From Domibacillus mangrovi (GTDB taxonomy: Bacteria; Bacillota; Bacilli; Bacillales; Domibacillaceae), in NCBI RefSeq assembly GCF_001906925.1, contig NZ_MRWQ01000010.1, forward strand, positions 1 through 64,000: a stretch of DNA of 64,000 bases. Direction: 5' to 3'. Each line of letters opens with the position of its first letter. The first letter of the stretch is position 1. The notes beneath the pieces were generated by a model. That model was not told the DNA's origin. It saw nothing but the letters and a program-made list of their open reading frames with translations, and searched no databases. A program made the translations under genes and the position numbers. Below, piece by piece: positions 20,032-28,952 of this stretch.

Positions 20032-20068
20032 CAAAAACGTCTCAAAACTAAATTAGTTTTGAGACGTT
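20032..20068 (-). terminator. Terminator of SE1561-type gene
   Basis: Very long perfect inverted repeat AACGTCTCAAAACTAA / TTAGTTTTGAGACGTT followed on the minus strand by TTTGT. Confidence 0.85.
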
Positions 20069-20074
20069 CCTTAT

Positions 20075-20254
20075 TTACCCGCGTATACGGAATTGTTCAC
20101 ATTTCAATTCAATGTCATTAATCATTCCAATTAAGCGGTCAATATCTTCCACTTCCGTTTCTTCTGGATCAATTGAATCAAGTACTTCCATGAAAATATT
20201 CAATCGTTTTTTTAAGTATACAACTTGTGTGTCTTTGTCATTGATTGGCTTCAA
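20075..20254 (-). CDS. SE1561-type small protein
   Basis: A 59-codon ORF starting with TTG at 20254 behind GAAGGGAAG (8-nt gap). The product starts MKPINDKDTQVVYLKKRLN and continues through an acidic IDPEETEVEDIDRLIGMIND segment; it is helical and resembles the SE1561 family of short Firmicutes proteins of unknown function. Frame, SD and a strong terminator directly after the stop support a real gene. It is cotranscribed with the antiporter upstream, 19 nt away. Confidence 0.72.
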   Translation of the reverse strand: MKPINDKDTQVVYLKKRLNIFMEVLDSIDPEETEVEDIDRLIGMINDIELKCEQFRIRG

Positions 20255-20273
20255 ATCATTATCTTCCCTTCTT

Positions 20274-21335
20274 TTACAGCAAGTAAAAACCGATTCCCAT
20301 GATGAAGTATGCGGCGAGGAGTGTCAACCCTTCAAACCAGTTCGTTTCCCCATCATTTGAAATGCTGACCGCGAGAAATACGGCTGTAATCATCGAAACA
20401 AGCTCTGGAATGGTAAATACAAGTGGCATTGGTGTCGGGAAGAATAGTGAAATTAAGACAAGAACAGGTGCTACAAACATCGCGATTTGCAATGTAGATC
20501 CGACCGCAATTTCCACTGCCACATCCATTTTGTTTTTCATTGCCATTAATATAGCTGATGCATGCTCCGCTGCATTTCCAACAATCGCGACGATAATGAC
20601 CCCAATAAAAAGCTCCGACCAGCCGAACTGTTCCCCAACTGCTGCAAATGTATGAACAAGACTTTCCGCTACATACGCAACGGCAGCAGTCGCCAAAAGT
20701 AAAATACCGATCGCTTTTTTCTTTCCCCACTCCGGTTCTTCTTCTTCGTGAGCTGCGTTTCCATGTCCTTCTAGCGCCGCATATACACCGCGATGCGTAA
20801 CAAGTTTAAATAATAAGCCGGCAAGATACAAAACGATCATGACAACTGAAATTCCGATACTTAAATTCAGTGTTTTCGTTTCATCCATCGATATTGAAAA
20901 AATTTCTGGAATAACAAACGCGACAACAACCGCAAAAATAAGCAACCCTGAATTGTGCCGTGCATCATGCACACTGAATGTCTGCCTCTTAAATTTCAAG
21001 CCGCCTAAGAAAAATGACAACCCGGCAACAAGAAGCAAGTTTCCAAGCACAGAACCAGTTAATGAAGCAAGTACAACTCCTACAAGCCCCGCTTTTAACG
21101 CAAAAATAGATATAATAAGTTCAACTGCATTTCCAAATGTTGCATTTAACAATCCACCAACACGCGGGCCAACAACGATTGCCAAACTTTCCGTCGCCCG
21201 CCCCATGTAGCTCGATAGCGCAATAACCGTTACGCTACAAATAATAAACATGGCGACACTCGGCCAGTGCAAAAGTGACCCCGCGATCGTAAGCGGCACA
21301 CCGACCACAATCAATGCAGCAAATATTTTCCCCAT
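20274..21335 (-). CDS. chaA: Calcium/proton antiporter (CaCA family, ChaA/YfkE type)
   Basis: Exports Ca2+ in exchange for H+ across the cytoplasmic membrane. The 353-residue protein has about 10-11 membrane helices and the two alpha repeats with signature GNAVELIISIFAL (near 73) and GNAAEHASAILMA (near 250), whose Glu residues bind the cation. A hydrophilic loop (HGNAAHEEEEPEWGKKK) separates the halves. ATG 21335 behind GAGAGTGG is preferred over 21350, giving the B. subtilis YfkE length. Confidence 0.9.
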   Translation of the reverse strand: MGKIFAALIVVGVPLTIAGSLLHWPSVAMFIICSVTVIALSSYMGRATESLAIVVGPRVGGLLNATFGNAVELIISIFALKAGLVGVVLASLTGSVLGNLLLVAGLSFFLGGLKFKRQTFSVHDARHNSGLLIFAVVVAFVIPEIFSISMDETKTLNLSIGISVVMIVLYLAGLLFKLVTHRGVYAALEGHGNAAHEEEEPEWGKKKAIGILLLATAAVAYVAESLVHTFAAVGEQFGWSELFIGVIIVAIVGNAAEHASAILMAMKNKMDVAVEIAVGSTLQIAMFVAPVLVLISLFFPTPMPLVFTIPELVSMITAVFLAVSISNDGETNWFEGLTLLAAYFIMGIGFYLL

Positions 21336-21417
21336 AATTCCACTCTCCATGAATTAAAGTAAATAGTATATCCATCTATCATTACCCACTATTTACTTTT
21401 TTTACACGAAAAAAACA

Positions 21418-21798
21418 TTATTTTATCTCAAATGTTTCTACCACTTCAATCGCCGGGACAACAGATTGTACCATCGAACAGTTTTTCCGCGTTAATTCGA
21501 TCGCTTTTTTTACTTTTTCTTCTTTTAACCCTATTCCTTTAATTATGAAATGAACGGATATTTTTTCTACTCGGTCTACTTCATTAGGATTGCGCTTTAC
21601 GTCTGTTTGAATTGTCATATCTTCAATCTCAATGCGCTGCTTTGCAAAAATTTTGCGTAAAACACCACCGCTGCAAACAGCTATAGATGATACTAACAAC
21701 TGATATGGACGAAAACCGTACTCCTCATCTCCTGAAATATCAAGTTTTCCATAAGGGAATTCAGCGGTAAATCCATTTTCTTTCATTTTAAATTCCAT
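21418..21798 (-). CDS. OsmC family protein
   Basis: A 126-residue OsmC/Ohr-fold protein. The two conserved cysteines are in IAVCSGGVL and RKNCSMVQSV, the pair used by OsmC-type peroxidases. Activity on organic hydroperoxides is an inference from the family; the YhfA-like subgroup is uncharacterised. The ATG at 21798 behind AAAGGAG is preferred over the GTG at 21807 that lies in the SD. It is divergent from the PerR-controlled pfeT, consistent with an oxidative stress neighbourhood. Confidence 0.85.
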   Translation of the reverse strand: MEFKMKENGFTAEFPYGKLDISGDEEYGFRPYQLLVSSIAVCSGGVLRKIFAKQRIEIEDMTIQTDVKRNPNEVDRVEKISVHFIIKGIGLKEEKVKKAIELTRKNCSMVQSVVPAIEVVETFEIK

Positions 21799-21866
21799 AT
21801 TAAACACTCCTTTTTGGTTTCGTTTCTATTGTAGCGAATCGATGCAAATGCACCAACTAAAATTTC

Positions 21867-21894
21867 TTGCATCGCGTAATTTATATGATATAAT
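21867..21894 (+). promoter_or_regulatory. pfeT promoter
   Basis: TTGCAT (21867-21872), 16-nt spacer, TATAAT (21889-21894), followed 9 nt later by the Per box. Confidence 0.75.
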
Positions 21895-21903
21895 GAACTT
21901 ACA

Positions 21904-21918
21904 TTATAATAATTATAA
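21904..21918. promoter_or_regulatory. Perfect Per box of pfeT
   Basis: TTATAATAATTATAA matches the PerR consensus at every defined position and lies just downstream of the -10, in a repressing position. Confidence 0.93.
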
Positions 21919-22028
21919 AATAAAAATGAATCTATTCTAATTGAAAGATGTTATCATTAAGCACTTTTAATGATAAATATGCTTTCTGATGATGATCTTC
22001 ATTCTCAATTAAAAAAGGAGGAAATAAG

Positions 22029-23936
22029 ATGACCACTTATACTGAGAATGCTCCACTTCGAACTAGCCTGTTCGATAAAATGAAACCACATTTCGAATTA
22101 ATCGCTGCCTTGTTCAGCGGTATACTTATTCTCACCGGCTGGATACTTGACCATAATGGAATGGAAACGATGTCTGTTGTTGCCTATTTATCGGCATTTG
22201 TCATTGGCGGTTTTGCAAAAGCAAAAGAAGGTATTGAAGAAACAGTTAAAAATAAAGAATTAAATGTGGAAATGCTGATGATTTTGGCAGCGGCCGGTTC
22301 TGCTGCGATCGGGTACTGGACAGAAGGCGCCATTTTAATTTTTATTTTCGCTGTCAGCGGTGCGCTTGAAACCTATACGTTAAATAAAAGTCAGCGAGAA
22401 ATATCAGCATTAATGGATATTCAGCCTGACACAGCGTTGCTCGTCCGCGGTGGCATAGAAGTAAAAGTCCATGTGTCTGAATTGATACGCGGTGATATGA
22501 TTGTTGTCAAACCGGGTGAACGTGTACCGGCAGACGGCATCCTGAGAAAAGGACATACGACGATCGATGAAACTGCGATTACCGGTGAGTCGATTCCAGT
22601 ATCAAAAGAAGCAGGCGCTGATGTGTTTGCTGGCACAGTGAACATGACTGGTTCTGTTTACATTGAAGTCACAAAAAGATCTGATGAAACGCTATTTCAA
22701 AAAATTATCGATCTCGTCCAATCGGCGCAAAGTGAAAAATCGCCGTCCCAGCAGTTCATTGAAAAATTCGAAGGCACATATGTAAAAGTAGTATTGTTTG
22801 TGGTCGCTGTCATGATGTTTCTTCCTCATTTTGTTCTTGGATGGAGCTGGACAGAGACATTTTATCGAGCGATGGTACTACTTGTTGTCGCATCGCCATG
22901 TGCACTCGTCGCATCAATTATGCCGGCGACATTATCCGCTATTTCTAGCGGTGCCCGCAGCGGAATTCTGTTTAAAGGCGGAGCCCATTTAGAAAGTTTG
23001 AGCCATGTAAAAGCAATCGCGTTTGATAAAACGGGTACGTTAACACGGGGTAAACCGGAAGTAACGGACATGATCATCCGTGAAGGACTAAACCGTGATT
23101 CTTTATTGAAAGCAGCCGCTTCCATCGAAAGCCGCTCGAATCATCCGCTTGCTCACGCTGTCGTTCGTTACGTGCAAAATGAACAGATTCCATTTTCTCC
23201 TCCTGATCACCTTGAAGACGTCGCCGGATGGGGAGTAAATGGCACGATTGATCAAAAAGAATGGAAAATCGGGAAAGCAGCTTTTGTCGGAAAAGAAGAA
23301 GCTGACGCATTTGCGAACGGTGCGTCATTAGCGTTTGCTGAGGATGGTAAAACGACGATTTTTGTAGCCGATCATGAAGGTATAGCAGCTGTCATTGCAC
23401 TAAAAGATATCATTCGTGATGAAACGAAGCAGGCGCTGAAAATATTGCAGGATGAGGGTATTTTCACCATTATGTTAACCGGGGATAGTGAAAAAACAGC
23501 TAAAGCGATCGCCGCTGAAACAGCTCTTGGCTCTTATATTGCCGAATGTTTACCGGAGCATAAAGTAGATCATGTGAAAGACTTGCTTGAAAAATACGGT
23601 ACGGTCGCAATGGTTGGTGACGGAATCAACGATGCACCAGCGCTAGCAACAGCATCTGTCGGGATTGCGATGGGTGAAGGATCTGATGTAGCTCTTGAGA
23701 CGGCTGATATTGTCTTAATGAAAAATGAATTGCCGAAAATTGCCGAAGCCATTAAGCTATCCCGCAAAATGCAGCGAATTGTGAAACAAAATGTGATCTT
23801 CTCTATTTCAGTAATCGCGTTATTAATCATCTCAAACTTCTTTCAAGTGCTTGATTTGCCATTCGGCGTTCTGGGACATGAAGGCAGCACGATCCTCGTT
23901 ATTTTAAATGGTCTGCGCCTTTTAAAGCGAACATAA
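22029..23936 (+). CDS. pfeT: P1B4-type ferrous iron efflux ATPase PfeT (ZosA/YkvW)
   Basis: Metal-exporting P-type ATPase. It lacks an N-terminal metal-binding domain, as P1B4 enzymes do. Visible: actuator TGES (near 187), the membrane metal site Ser289-Pro290-Cys291 typical of P1B4, phosphorylation site DKTGTLT with Asp333, the SNHPLAHA histidine motif, and MVGDGINDAPAL. B. subtilis PfeT exports Fe(II) and is induced through PerR; the perfect Per box here fits. The start follows AAAGGAGG. The product has 635 residues, the family length. Confidence 0.92.
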   Translation: MTTYTENAPLRTSLFDKMKPHFELIAALFSGILILTGWILDHNGMETMSVVAYLSAFVIGGFAKAKEGIEETVKNKELNVEMLMILAAAGSAAIGYWTEGAILIFIFAVSGALETYTLNKSQREISALMDIQPDTALLVRGGIEVKVHVSELIRGDMIVVKPGERVPADGILRKGHTTIDETAITGESIPVSKEAGADVFAGTVNMTGSVYIEVTKRSDETLFQKIIDLVQSAQSEKSPSQQFIEKFEGTYVKVVLFVVAVMMFLPHFVLGWSWTETFYRAMVLLVVASPCALVASIMPATLSAISSGARSGILFKGGAHLESLSHVKAIAFDKTGTLTRGKPEVTDMIIREGLNRDSLLKAAASIESRSNHPLAHAVVRYVQNEQIPFSPPDHLEDVAGWGVNGTIDQKEWKIGKAAFVGKEEADAFANGASLAFAEDGKTTIFVADHEGIAAVIALKDIIRDETKQALKILQDEGIFTIMLTGDSEKTAKAIAAETALGSYIAECLPEHKVDHVKDLLEKYGTVAMVGDGINDAPALATASVGIAMGEGSDVALETADIVLMKNELPKIAEAIKLSRKMQRIVKQNVIFSISVIALLIISNFFQVLDLPFGVLGHEGSTILVILNGLRLLKRT

Positions 23937-23972
23937 AAACCGGCTTGAGCTTCTCGCTCAAGCCAGTTTTTT
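23936..23972. terminator. Bidirectional terminator pfeT / BrkB gene
   Basis: GGCTTGAGC / GCTCAAGCC stem, 5-nt loop, T-runs on both strands, between convergent genes. Confidence 0.88.
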
Positions 23973-23975
23973 ATG

Positions 23976-24821
23976 TTAGACCATCCCTCGTTTTTGATCG
24001 TTTCGGAGTGCATTAATTTCACCTCCAATTAGAATGATCATCGCCGATAAATACAGCCAGATCATTAAGATAATGACCCCCCCGATACTTCCGTATGTAG
24101 CAGAGTAATTCCCAAAATTGTTGACATAAAATGAAAAGCCAAGCGATACAATAATCCAACCGAGTACAGCAAATACAGCACCTGGAAAAACGGTCACATA
24201 TTTCACCTTTAAGTTCGGAGCCATATAATAAAGACCGACGAACACAAAGAATAAAACAATAGGAGGAAGCAAGAACCTAATCCATGTCCAGATGACAATA
24301 AATTGCTCACCCATACCAAGAAATTCAAACGCGAATTCGCCAATTTTCTGACCAAACACGAGTAAAATAAGCATCACCGCAATAACAAAAATAAACGCGA
24401 ACGTGAGCAAAATAGACAAGCCACGTGCATGATAAAACGCGCGTGTTTCCTTCACGTCATACGCATGGTTTAGCCCTTTAACAACAGCATTCATCGCATT
24501 GGAAGCGGACCAAATCGTCCCGAGAAAACCGAAAGATAACAGACCGCTATTTTGAGAAGAGGTCACTTCTTGAATCGTATCTTGGACCATGCTCAATGAA
24601 TCCGACGGAGCAAAATCTTTAATAATATTAAAAATTTCATTTGGATCAAGTGGCAAATATCCAAGCAGGGTCACCATAAAGATCATGAGCGGGAATATAG
24701 AGAGCAGAAAAAAATATGCCATTTGTGCTCCAACACCCGGCACATCAGATGCTTTAATCCTCCTTACTAAATGTTTAAAGAAAATACGAAATTCTGTTTT
24801 TTTCTCTGTGTGTTCTGCCAA
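23976..24821 (-). CDS. yfkH: YihY/BrkB family membrane protein
   Basis: A 281-residue protein with about six membrane helices and the UPF0761/YihY pattern (GVGAQMAYFFLLSIFPL near the N-terminus, GTIWSASNAMNAVVKGLNHAYDV in the middle, MIWLYLSAMIILIGGEINA at the end). It was once called ribonuclease BN, which is wrong for this family; the function is unknown. It starts with TTG behind GGAGGGA. Neighbours of the yfk cluster support the YfkH assignment. Confidence 0.83.
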   Translation of the reverse strand: MAEHTEKKTEFRIFFKHLVRRIKASDVPGVGAQMAYFFLLSIFPLMIFMVTLLGYLPLDPNEIFNIIKDFAPSDSLSMVQDTIQEVTSSQNSGLLSFGFLGTIWSASNAMNAVVKGLNHAYDVKETRAFYHARGLSILLTFAFIFVIAVMLILLVFGQKIGEFAFEFLGMGEQFIVIWTWIRFLLPPIVLFFVFVGLYYMAPNLKVKYVTVFPGAVFAVLGWIIVSLGFSFYVNNFGNYSATYGSIGGVIILMIWLYLSAMIILIGGEINALRNDQKRGMV

Positions 24822-24839
24822 AGATGCTTCCCTCCGATA

Positions 24840-25190
24840 TTATGACAGCGGTTGTGCGCTGTCAGCAGAAGCCGCCGGATTTTGTCCTTGCGGTACAAAA
24901 GTTGTTTTTGTTTCATTGACAAGCTCTTTCACTTCCGGTGTCAATTCTTTCAAATTATCCACTTTATCTTTAATGAATGACACATCTTCATTAATTTTTT
25001 GGGCTGTTGTCGTTGCACGATCGATCAACTCCCTTGATGATGCCGTTAACTGCTCTGGATCTTTTGCAAGTGCAACTAAATACTGAGCCCACGAAGACAT
25101 TTCATTACGCGTATTCCGGTCTAGAAGTGCGATGACACCTCCGACTGCTGCTCCGACTGCTACACTGACAAAAAATTTGCTTTTTCCCAT
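24840..25190 (-). CDS. YtxH-like small membrane-anchored protein
   Basis: A 116-residue protein with an N-terminal glycine/alanine-rich hydrophobic segment (KFFVSVAVGAAVGGVIALLD) and a long helical, charged remainder with repeated DK/EL spacing that looks like a coiled coil, then a Pro/Ser/Ala tail. This is the layout of YtxH-type general stress proteins; by position it may be the YfkI equivalent. It is transcribed just before the YihY gene, 18 nt apart. Confidence 0.65.
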   Translation of the reverse strand: MGKSKFFVSVAVGAAVGGVIALLDRNTRNEMSSWAQYLVALAKDPEQLTASSRELIDRATTTAQKINEDVSFIKDKVDNLKELTPEVKELVNETKTTFVPQGQNPAASADSAQPLS

Positions 25191-25383
25191 TAAATATTCA
25201 TCCTTTCTTTATTTCAATACAACATGTATTCGGCTGATGCAACCTATTTTCCTTTTTACTGTTGAAGCTTTTCCCTTTTTGTTAAAAACTGAAACACAAA
25301 GTTGCCAAAAACATTTTTTATAAATATTATCTTTATTTTCCGTAAAATTACACCAAGTAAAGGAGACGTTAAGGAGGGATTTT

Positions 25384-26733
25384 ATGAATCATGATAAATT
25401 ATTAAAAATACTTGAAATTATCAGCTCTTTTATCTGGGGACCTCCCCTCTTAATTTTAATTGTTGGTACAGGGGTTTATCTCACTTTCCGGATTAGCTTT
25501 CTTCAAATTTATCTTCTTCCATATTCATTAAAGATTGCGTTCAGTAAAACTCAAGACAAGAAAGCTGAAGGCGATATTTCTCACTTTCAGGCACTAATGA
25601 CTGCACTTGCAGGGACAATTGGAACCGGAAATATCGTCGGTGTCGCAACAGCTATCTTAATCGGCGGTCCAGGCGCCTTGTTCTGGATGTGGACGAGCGC
25701 ATTTTTTGGGATGGCCACAAAATACGCAGAAGCTGTTCTTGCTGTTAAATACCGTATGCAAGACAAAAATGGTGAAATGTCTGGGGGACCGATGTATTAT
25801 TTGGATCGTGGTCTCAACCAAAAATGGCTCGGTGTCTTATTCGCTTTATTCGGTGCTATTGCCGCTTTTGGAATCGGAAACCTTGTACAGGCAAACTCTG
25901 TTGCAAGTGTTGTGAAATCTACATTTGACGTACCTACTTGGATTACAGGTGTTGTCTTAACCATCTTTAGTGCACTCGTACTGCTAGGCGGTATTAAAAG
26001 CATCGGACGTGTTTCAGCTTTCTTCATCCCAATCATGGCTTCATTTTATATGATTGCCGGTTTGATCGTGTTGTCCATGAATATTACAGAAATCCCAGCT
26101 GCTATAGCACTTATTTTAACAGATGCCTTTACGGGAGAGGCAGTAGCTGGCGGTGCAATCGGTACGGTCATCCGTTACGGTGTCGCGCGTGGCGTATTCT
26201 CCAATGAAGCTGGTCTTGGTTCCGCTCCCATTGCCGCAGCTGCGGCAAAAACAGATTTGCCGGCCCGGCAGGCACTCGTTTCCATGACACAAGTATTTAT
26301 TGATACGATCATCATCTGTTCGATTACGGGACTAACAATTGTTCTTGCGGGTCAGTACGATTCTGGTTTTCGAGGAAGCGAGCTCACAACAGCTTCATTT
26401 AATACATTCCTTGGTTCTTCCGGTTCCTATATCGTAGCGATCGGCCTAATATTCTTCGCTTCATCAACGATTATTGGATGGGCGTATTATGGTGAAAAAT
26501 GTTTCTCTTATTTATTCAGTAAACAAATCGTGAAATATTACCGAATCGTGTTTGTTCTTGCTGTGTTTGTCGGTGCTGTGACAAGTCTTGATCTTGTCTG
26601 GACATTCTCAGATATTATGAATGGTTTAATGGCCCTGCCGAATTTAATTGGTCTTCTTGGACTATCCGGTGTCGTCGTTGCTGAAACACACCAGGTACTC
26701 AAAAAGATTCAAGAAGAAAAACGCACCGTATAA
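25384..26733 (+). CDS. Sodium:alanine/glycine symporter, AGCS family
   Basis: A 449-residue transporter with about 10-11 helices, matching the AGCS (DAACS) family: the family signature region GTIGTGNIVGVATAI near residue 79, MWTSAFFGMATKYAEAVLA, and GVARGVFSNEAGLGSAPIAAAAA. It imports alanine, glycine or perhaps glutamine with Na+; the substrate cannot be told. The closest B. subtilis relative by neighbourhood is YflA. SD TAAGGAGG precedes the ATG. It is transcribed alone. Confidence 0.9.
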   Translation: MNHDKLLKILEIISSFIWGPPLLILIVGTGVYLTFRISFLQIYLLPYSLKIAFSKTQDKKAEGDISHFQALMTALAGTIGTGNIVGVATAILIGGPGALFWMWTSAFFGMATKYAEAVLAVKYRMQDKNGEMSGGPMYYLDRGLNQKWLGVLFALFGAIAAFGIGNLVQANSVASVVKSTFDVPTWITGVVLTIFSALVLLGGIKSIGRVSAFFIPIMASFYMIAGLIVLSMNITEIPAAIALILTDAFTGEAVAGGAIGTVIRYGVARGVFSNEAGLGSAPIAAAAAKTDLPARQALVSMTQVFIDTIIICSITGLTIVLAGQYDSGFRGSELTTASFNTFLGSSGSYIVAIGLIFFASSTIIGWAYYGEKCFSYLFSKQIVKYYRIVFVLAVFVGAVTSLDLVWTFSDIMNGLMALPNLIGLLGLSGVVVAETHQVLKKIQEEKRTV

Positions 26734-26830
26734 TGCAAAACCATCAGACTTATTTTGTCGGCTTTTTATGTTGTTGACAAGATTATAAAACAATGGAATG
26801 ATTATAAAAAATGAAAAAGGTGACATAACA

Positions 26831-27052
26831 GTGGATCTAAATGTAAAGTCAACAGAAAACATTCAGTACATGGTCGATGCAATTACAAAGAAACTGCGGA
26901 TGGTCAATACTGGTGCGATTAGTCCAGAACACTTTAGCAGTTCTTCTTATGAAGAATTAAAAGATATTTATGAACTCGTCGCTCGTAAAAATACATTCAG
27001 CCCGAATGAAATGCAAGCGATCGCCGAAGAACTTGGCAATTTGCGCAAGTAA
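26831..27052 (+). CDS. yfkK: YfkK, UPF0435/DUF1128 protein
   Basis: A 73-residue helical protein with the DUF1128 pattern (NIQYMVDAITKKLRMVNTGA and YEELKDIYELVARK). Function unknown. The frame is open from 26798, but AAAAGGTG with an 8-nt gap points to GTG 26831, which also gives the family length. Confidence 0.82.
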   Translation: MDLNVKSTENIQYMVDAITKKLRMVNTGAISPEHFSSSSYEELKDIYELVARKNTFSPNEMQAIAEELGNLRK

Positions 27053-27058
27053 AAACAA

Positions 27059-27104
27059 AAAAGCTGTCCCTAGCCGTTGATCACCGACTAGGGACAGCTT
27101 TTTA
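27059..27104. terminator. Terminator after yfkK
   Basis: Fourteen-bp stem AAGCTGTCCCTAG / CTAGGGACAGCTT with a T-run on both strands. Confidence 0.88.
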
Positions 27105-27192
27105 TTATTCAGCCAGCAATTTAATTGATTCACGGTTAAATGCCTGAAGATCCTCTGGCATACAAAAAGGATAATGTGAAAATATCACTCTG
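27105..27192 (-). pseudogene. Possible 3' remnant of an alpha/beta hydrolase
   Basis: Minus strand reading gives DRVIFSHYPFCMPEDLQAF followed by NRESIKLLAE and a stop. That resembles the C-terminal end of alpha/beta hydrolases (catalytic-His region GHxPxxExPxxF). It follows the motB stop directly; the rest of such a gene is absent. Short, so this is a weak call. Confidence 0.3.
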
Positions 27193-27960
27193 TCATTCTG
27201 TTGCTTTCGGTACAGATTGATCCGTCTGTCCTTTAGGCAATATTAAAATTTCGACACGCCGATTTTGCGCACGCCCCGATGCGAAATCATTTGAAACGTT
27301 CGGCTGATATTCGCCATATCCTTTCGCGCTAAACAAACGTGGGTCCAGCTTCTCATTTTTTAAAATCTCTTTCATAAAGTTTACAGCCCGCATTGCGCTA
27401 AGTTCCCAATTGGAATCAAACTCAGCCGTTTTAATTGGTACGTTATCCGTATGTCCGCTAATAATGATGCTGCGCGGGATGTCCATGACGAGCAGTTCTG
27501 AAATTCCCTGCGCACTGACCACCTGTTCCGGTTGAATTTCTGCTGAGCCTGAATTAAAAAGCACATTATCACGAATACGAAGCAGCAGTCCTTCCCCATT
27601 TAATGTGGTCTCCACTTTATCTTGCAAATTATTTTCATTAATATAATGTGTCATTTTTTCTTGCATTTTAATCAATTCTTCGCGATCTTCTTTCTCAAGC
27701 CCATTTAGTTGTTGGCGCTCTGTTTCCTTTTCTGACTTGGAGTCATTCTCTATTGGACTTGGGAATTCAAGAACACCGCTTCCACCTTTCAACTCATTAT
27801 TGAAAACAGCCGAAATAGCCTGAAATTTTTGAGCATCAATGGAGCTACTGGCGAATAGGACGATAAAAAGAGCGAGTAGAAGCGTTAATAAATCAGAATA
27901 CGGGAGAAGCCAAGATTCATCAATATGGTTGTCAGATCTTTTCTTTTTACGTTTCGCCAT
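27193..27960 (-). CDS. motB: Flagellar motor stator protein MotB
   Basis: Peptidoglycan-anchored half of the MotA/MotB stator. One membrane helix (about 20-40) carries the ion-conducting Asp in LLPYSDLLTLLLALF; the OmpA-like peptidoglycan-binding domain (about 125-245) contains ISGHTDNVPI, NWELSAMRAVNFM and GRAQNRRVEI. The second ATG (27960) fits the SD AAGGAG better than that at 27966. It overlaps the end of motA by 14 nt. Sequence is closer to H+-type MotB than to MotS. Confidence 0.93.
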   Translation of the reverse strand: MAKRKKKRSDNHIDESWLLPYSDLLTLLLALFIVLFASSSIDAQKFQAISAVFNNELKGGSGVLEFPSPIENDSKSEKETERQQLNGLEKEDREELIKMQEKMTHYINENNLQDKVETTLNGEGLLLRIRDNVLFNSGSAEIQPEQVVSAQGISELLVMDIPRSIIISGHTDNVPIKTAEFDSNWELSAMRAVNFMKEILKNEKLDPRLFSAKGYGEYQPNVSNDFASGRAQNRRVEILILPKGQTDQSVPKATE

Positions 27961-28750
27961 ATCCATCTTCTCCTTCTGATGAGTTCAATAACTTTCTCTT
28001 CTCATCCGCCGGCAAATAAGAAGCAAGTTTCTGCTCGAGAACACGTGGTGCTTCTCCTTCAAGAATCGACAAAATACCTTCAATCATTATTTCTTTTACT
28101 TTTGCTTCTAATAGTGATTTTCGTTTTAATTTATTGGCAAAAGGATGCCAGAATACATAACCTGTGAATATCCCTAACAAAGTAGCCACGAAAGCCGCTG
28201 AAATAGCATGTCCAAGTGCATCGGTATCGCTCATATTTCCAAGTGCAGCAATCAATCCTATTACAGCACCGAGTACTCCTAGTGTCGGAGCATACATCCC
28301 TGCTTGCGAAAAAATAGCTGCGCCTGCAAGGTGGCGGTCTTCCATAGCAGCTATTTCTTCACTAAGGACGTCCCGAATATAGTCTGCGCTTTGTCCATCA
28401 ACAGCTAAACTAAGTCCATTTTTCAAAAAGTCATCGTCAATTTCATTCATTTTTGTTTCTAGTGAAAGAAGTCCTTCTTTACGTGCAAGTTCCGACCACC
28501 CTGTAAATAAATAAATGACTTCCTGTATGGTCATCAGTTTTTGTTCTTTAAACAAAATACCAAATAGCTTCGGCACTCTCTTTAACTCCGATCCTGGAAA
28601 CGCAATAGTTACCGCGGCGATCGTTCCTAAAATAATGATCAAAATAGCGGCCGGGTTAATAAGAACTTGAGGGCTTACCCCTTTCATAATCATGCCAATA
28701 CCTACTGCAATAAGGCCTAATAAGACTCCAATGAGCGATGCTTTATCCAT
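27947..28750 (-). CDS. motA: Flagellar motor stator protein MotA
   Basis: A 267-residue stator subunit with four membrane helices (about 4-24, 32-52, 145-170, 180-200) and the large cytoplasmic loop that contacts FliG. Family residues are visible in INPAAILIIILGT and APTLGVLGAVIGLIAALG. It is the first gene of a motAB operon. A possible sigma-D promoter lies 20-50 nt upstream. Confidence 0.94.
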   Translation of the reverse strand: MDKASLIGVLLGLIAVGIGMIMKGVSPQVLINPAAILIIILGTIAAVTIAFPGSELKRVPKLFGILFKEQKLMTIQEVIYLFTGWSELARKEGLLSLETKMNEIDDDFLKNGLSLAVDGQSADYIRDVLSEEIAAMEDRHLAGAAIFSQAGMYAPTLGVLGAVIGLIAALGNMSDTDALGHAISAAFVATLLGIFTGYVFWHPFANKLKRKSLLEAKVKEIMIEGILSILEGEAPRVLEQKLASYLPADEKRKLLNSSEGEDGYGET

Positions 28751-28770
28751 ATTCTATCTCCATCCTATTT

Positions 28771-28798
28771 CTATTAGCCTATTTCTCGACTATATTTA
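28771..28798 (-). promoter_or_regulatory. Possible sigma-D promoter of motAB
   Basis: Minus strand TAAA (28795-28798), 16 nt, GCTAATAG (28771-28778), near the sigma-D consensus TAAA-N15-GCCGATAT. In B. subtilis motAB is sigma-D dependent. Confidence 0.4.
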
Positions 28799-28952
28799 CC
28801 CATTATTCTACACGTTCTTGACCTAAAAGAGAATGCTCTACGAATGAAATTTATGCTTCTATGCCAAAATATAATCTTAACAAAATCTTATTCATCATTT
28901 TACATTCTTCTGTTAAAATGAAGTGACTATACTAAATGAGGTCAATTCACCT

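Noticed and set aside
27193-28750. motAB considered as the Na+-type motPS pair
   Set aside because: No ccpA neighbour, and the sequence is closer to B. subtilis MotA/MotB, including the plug and linker region.
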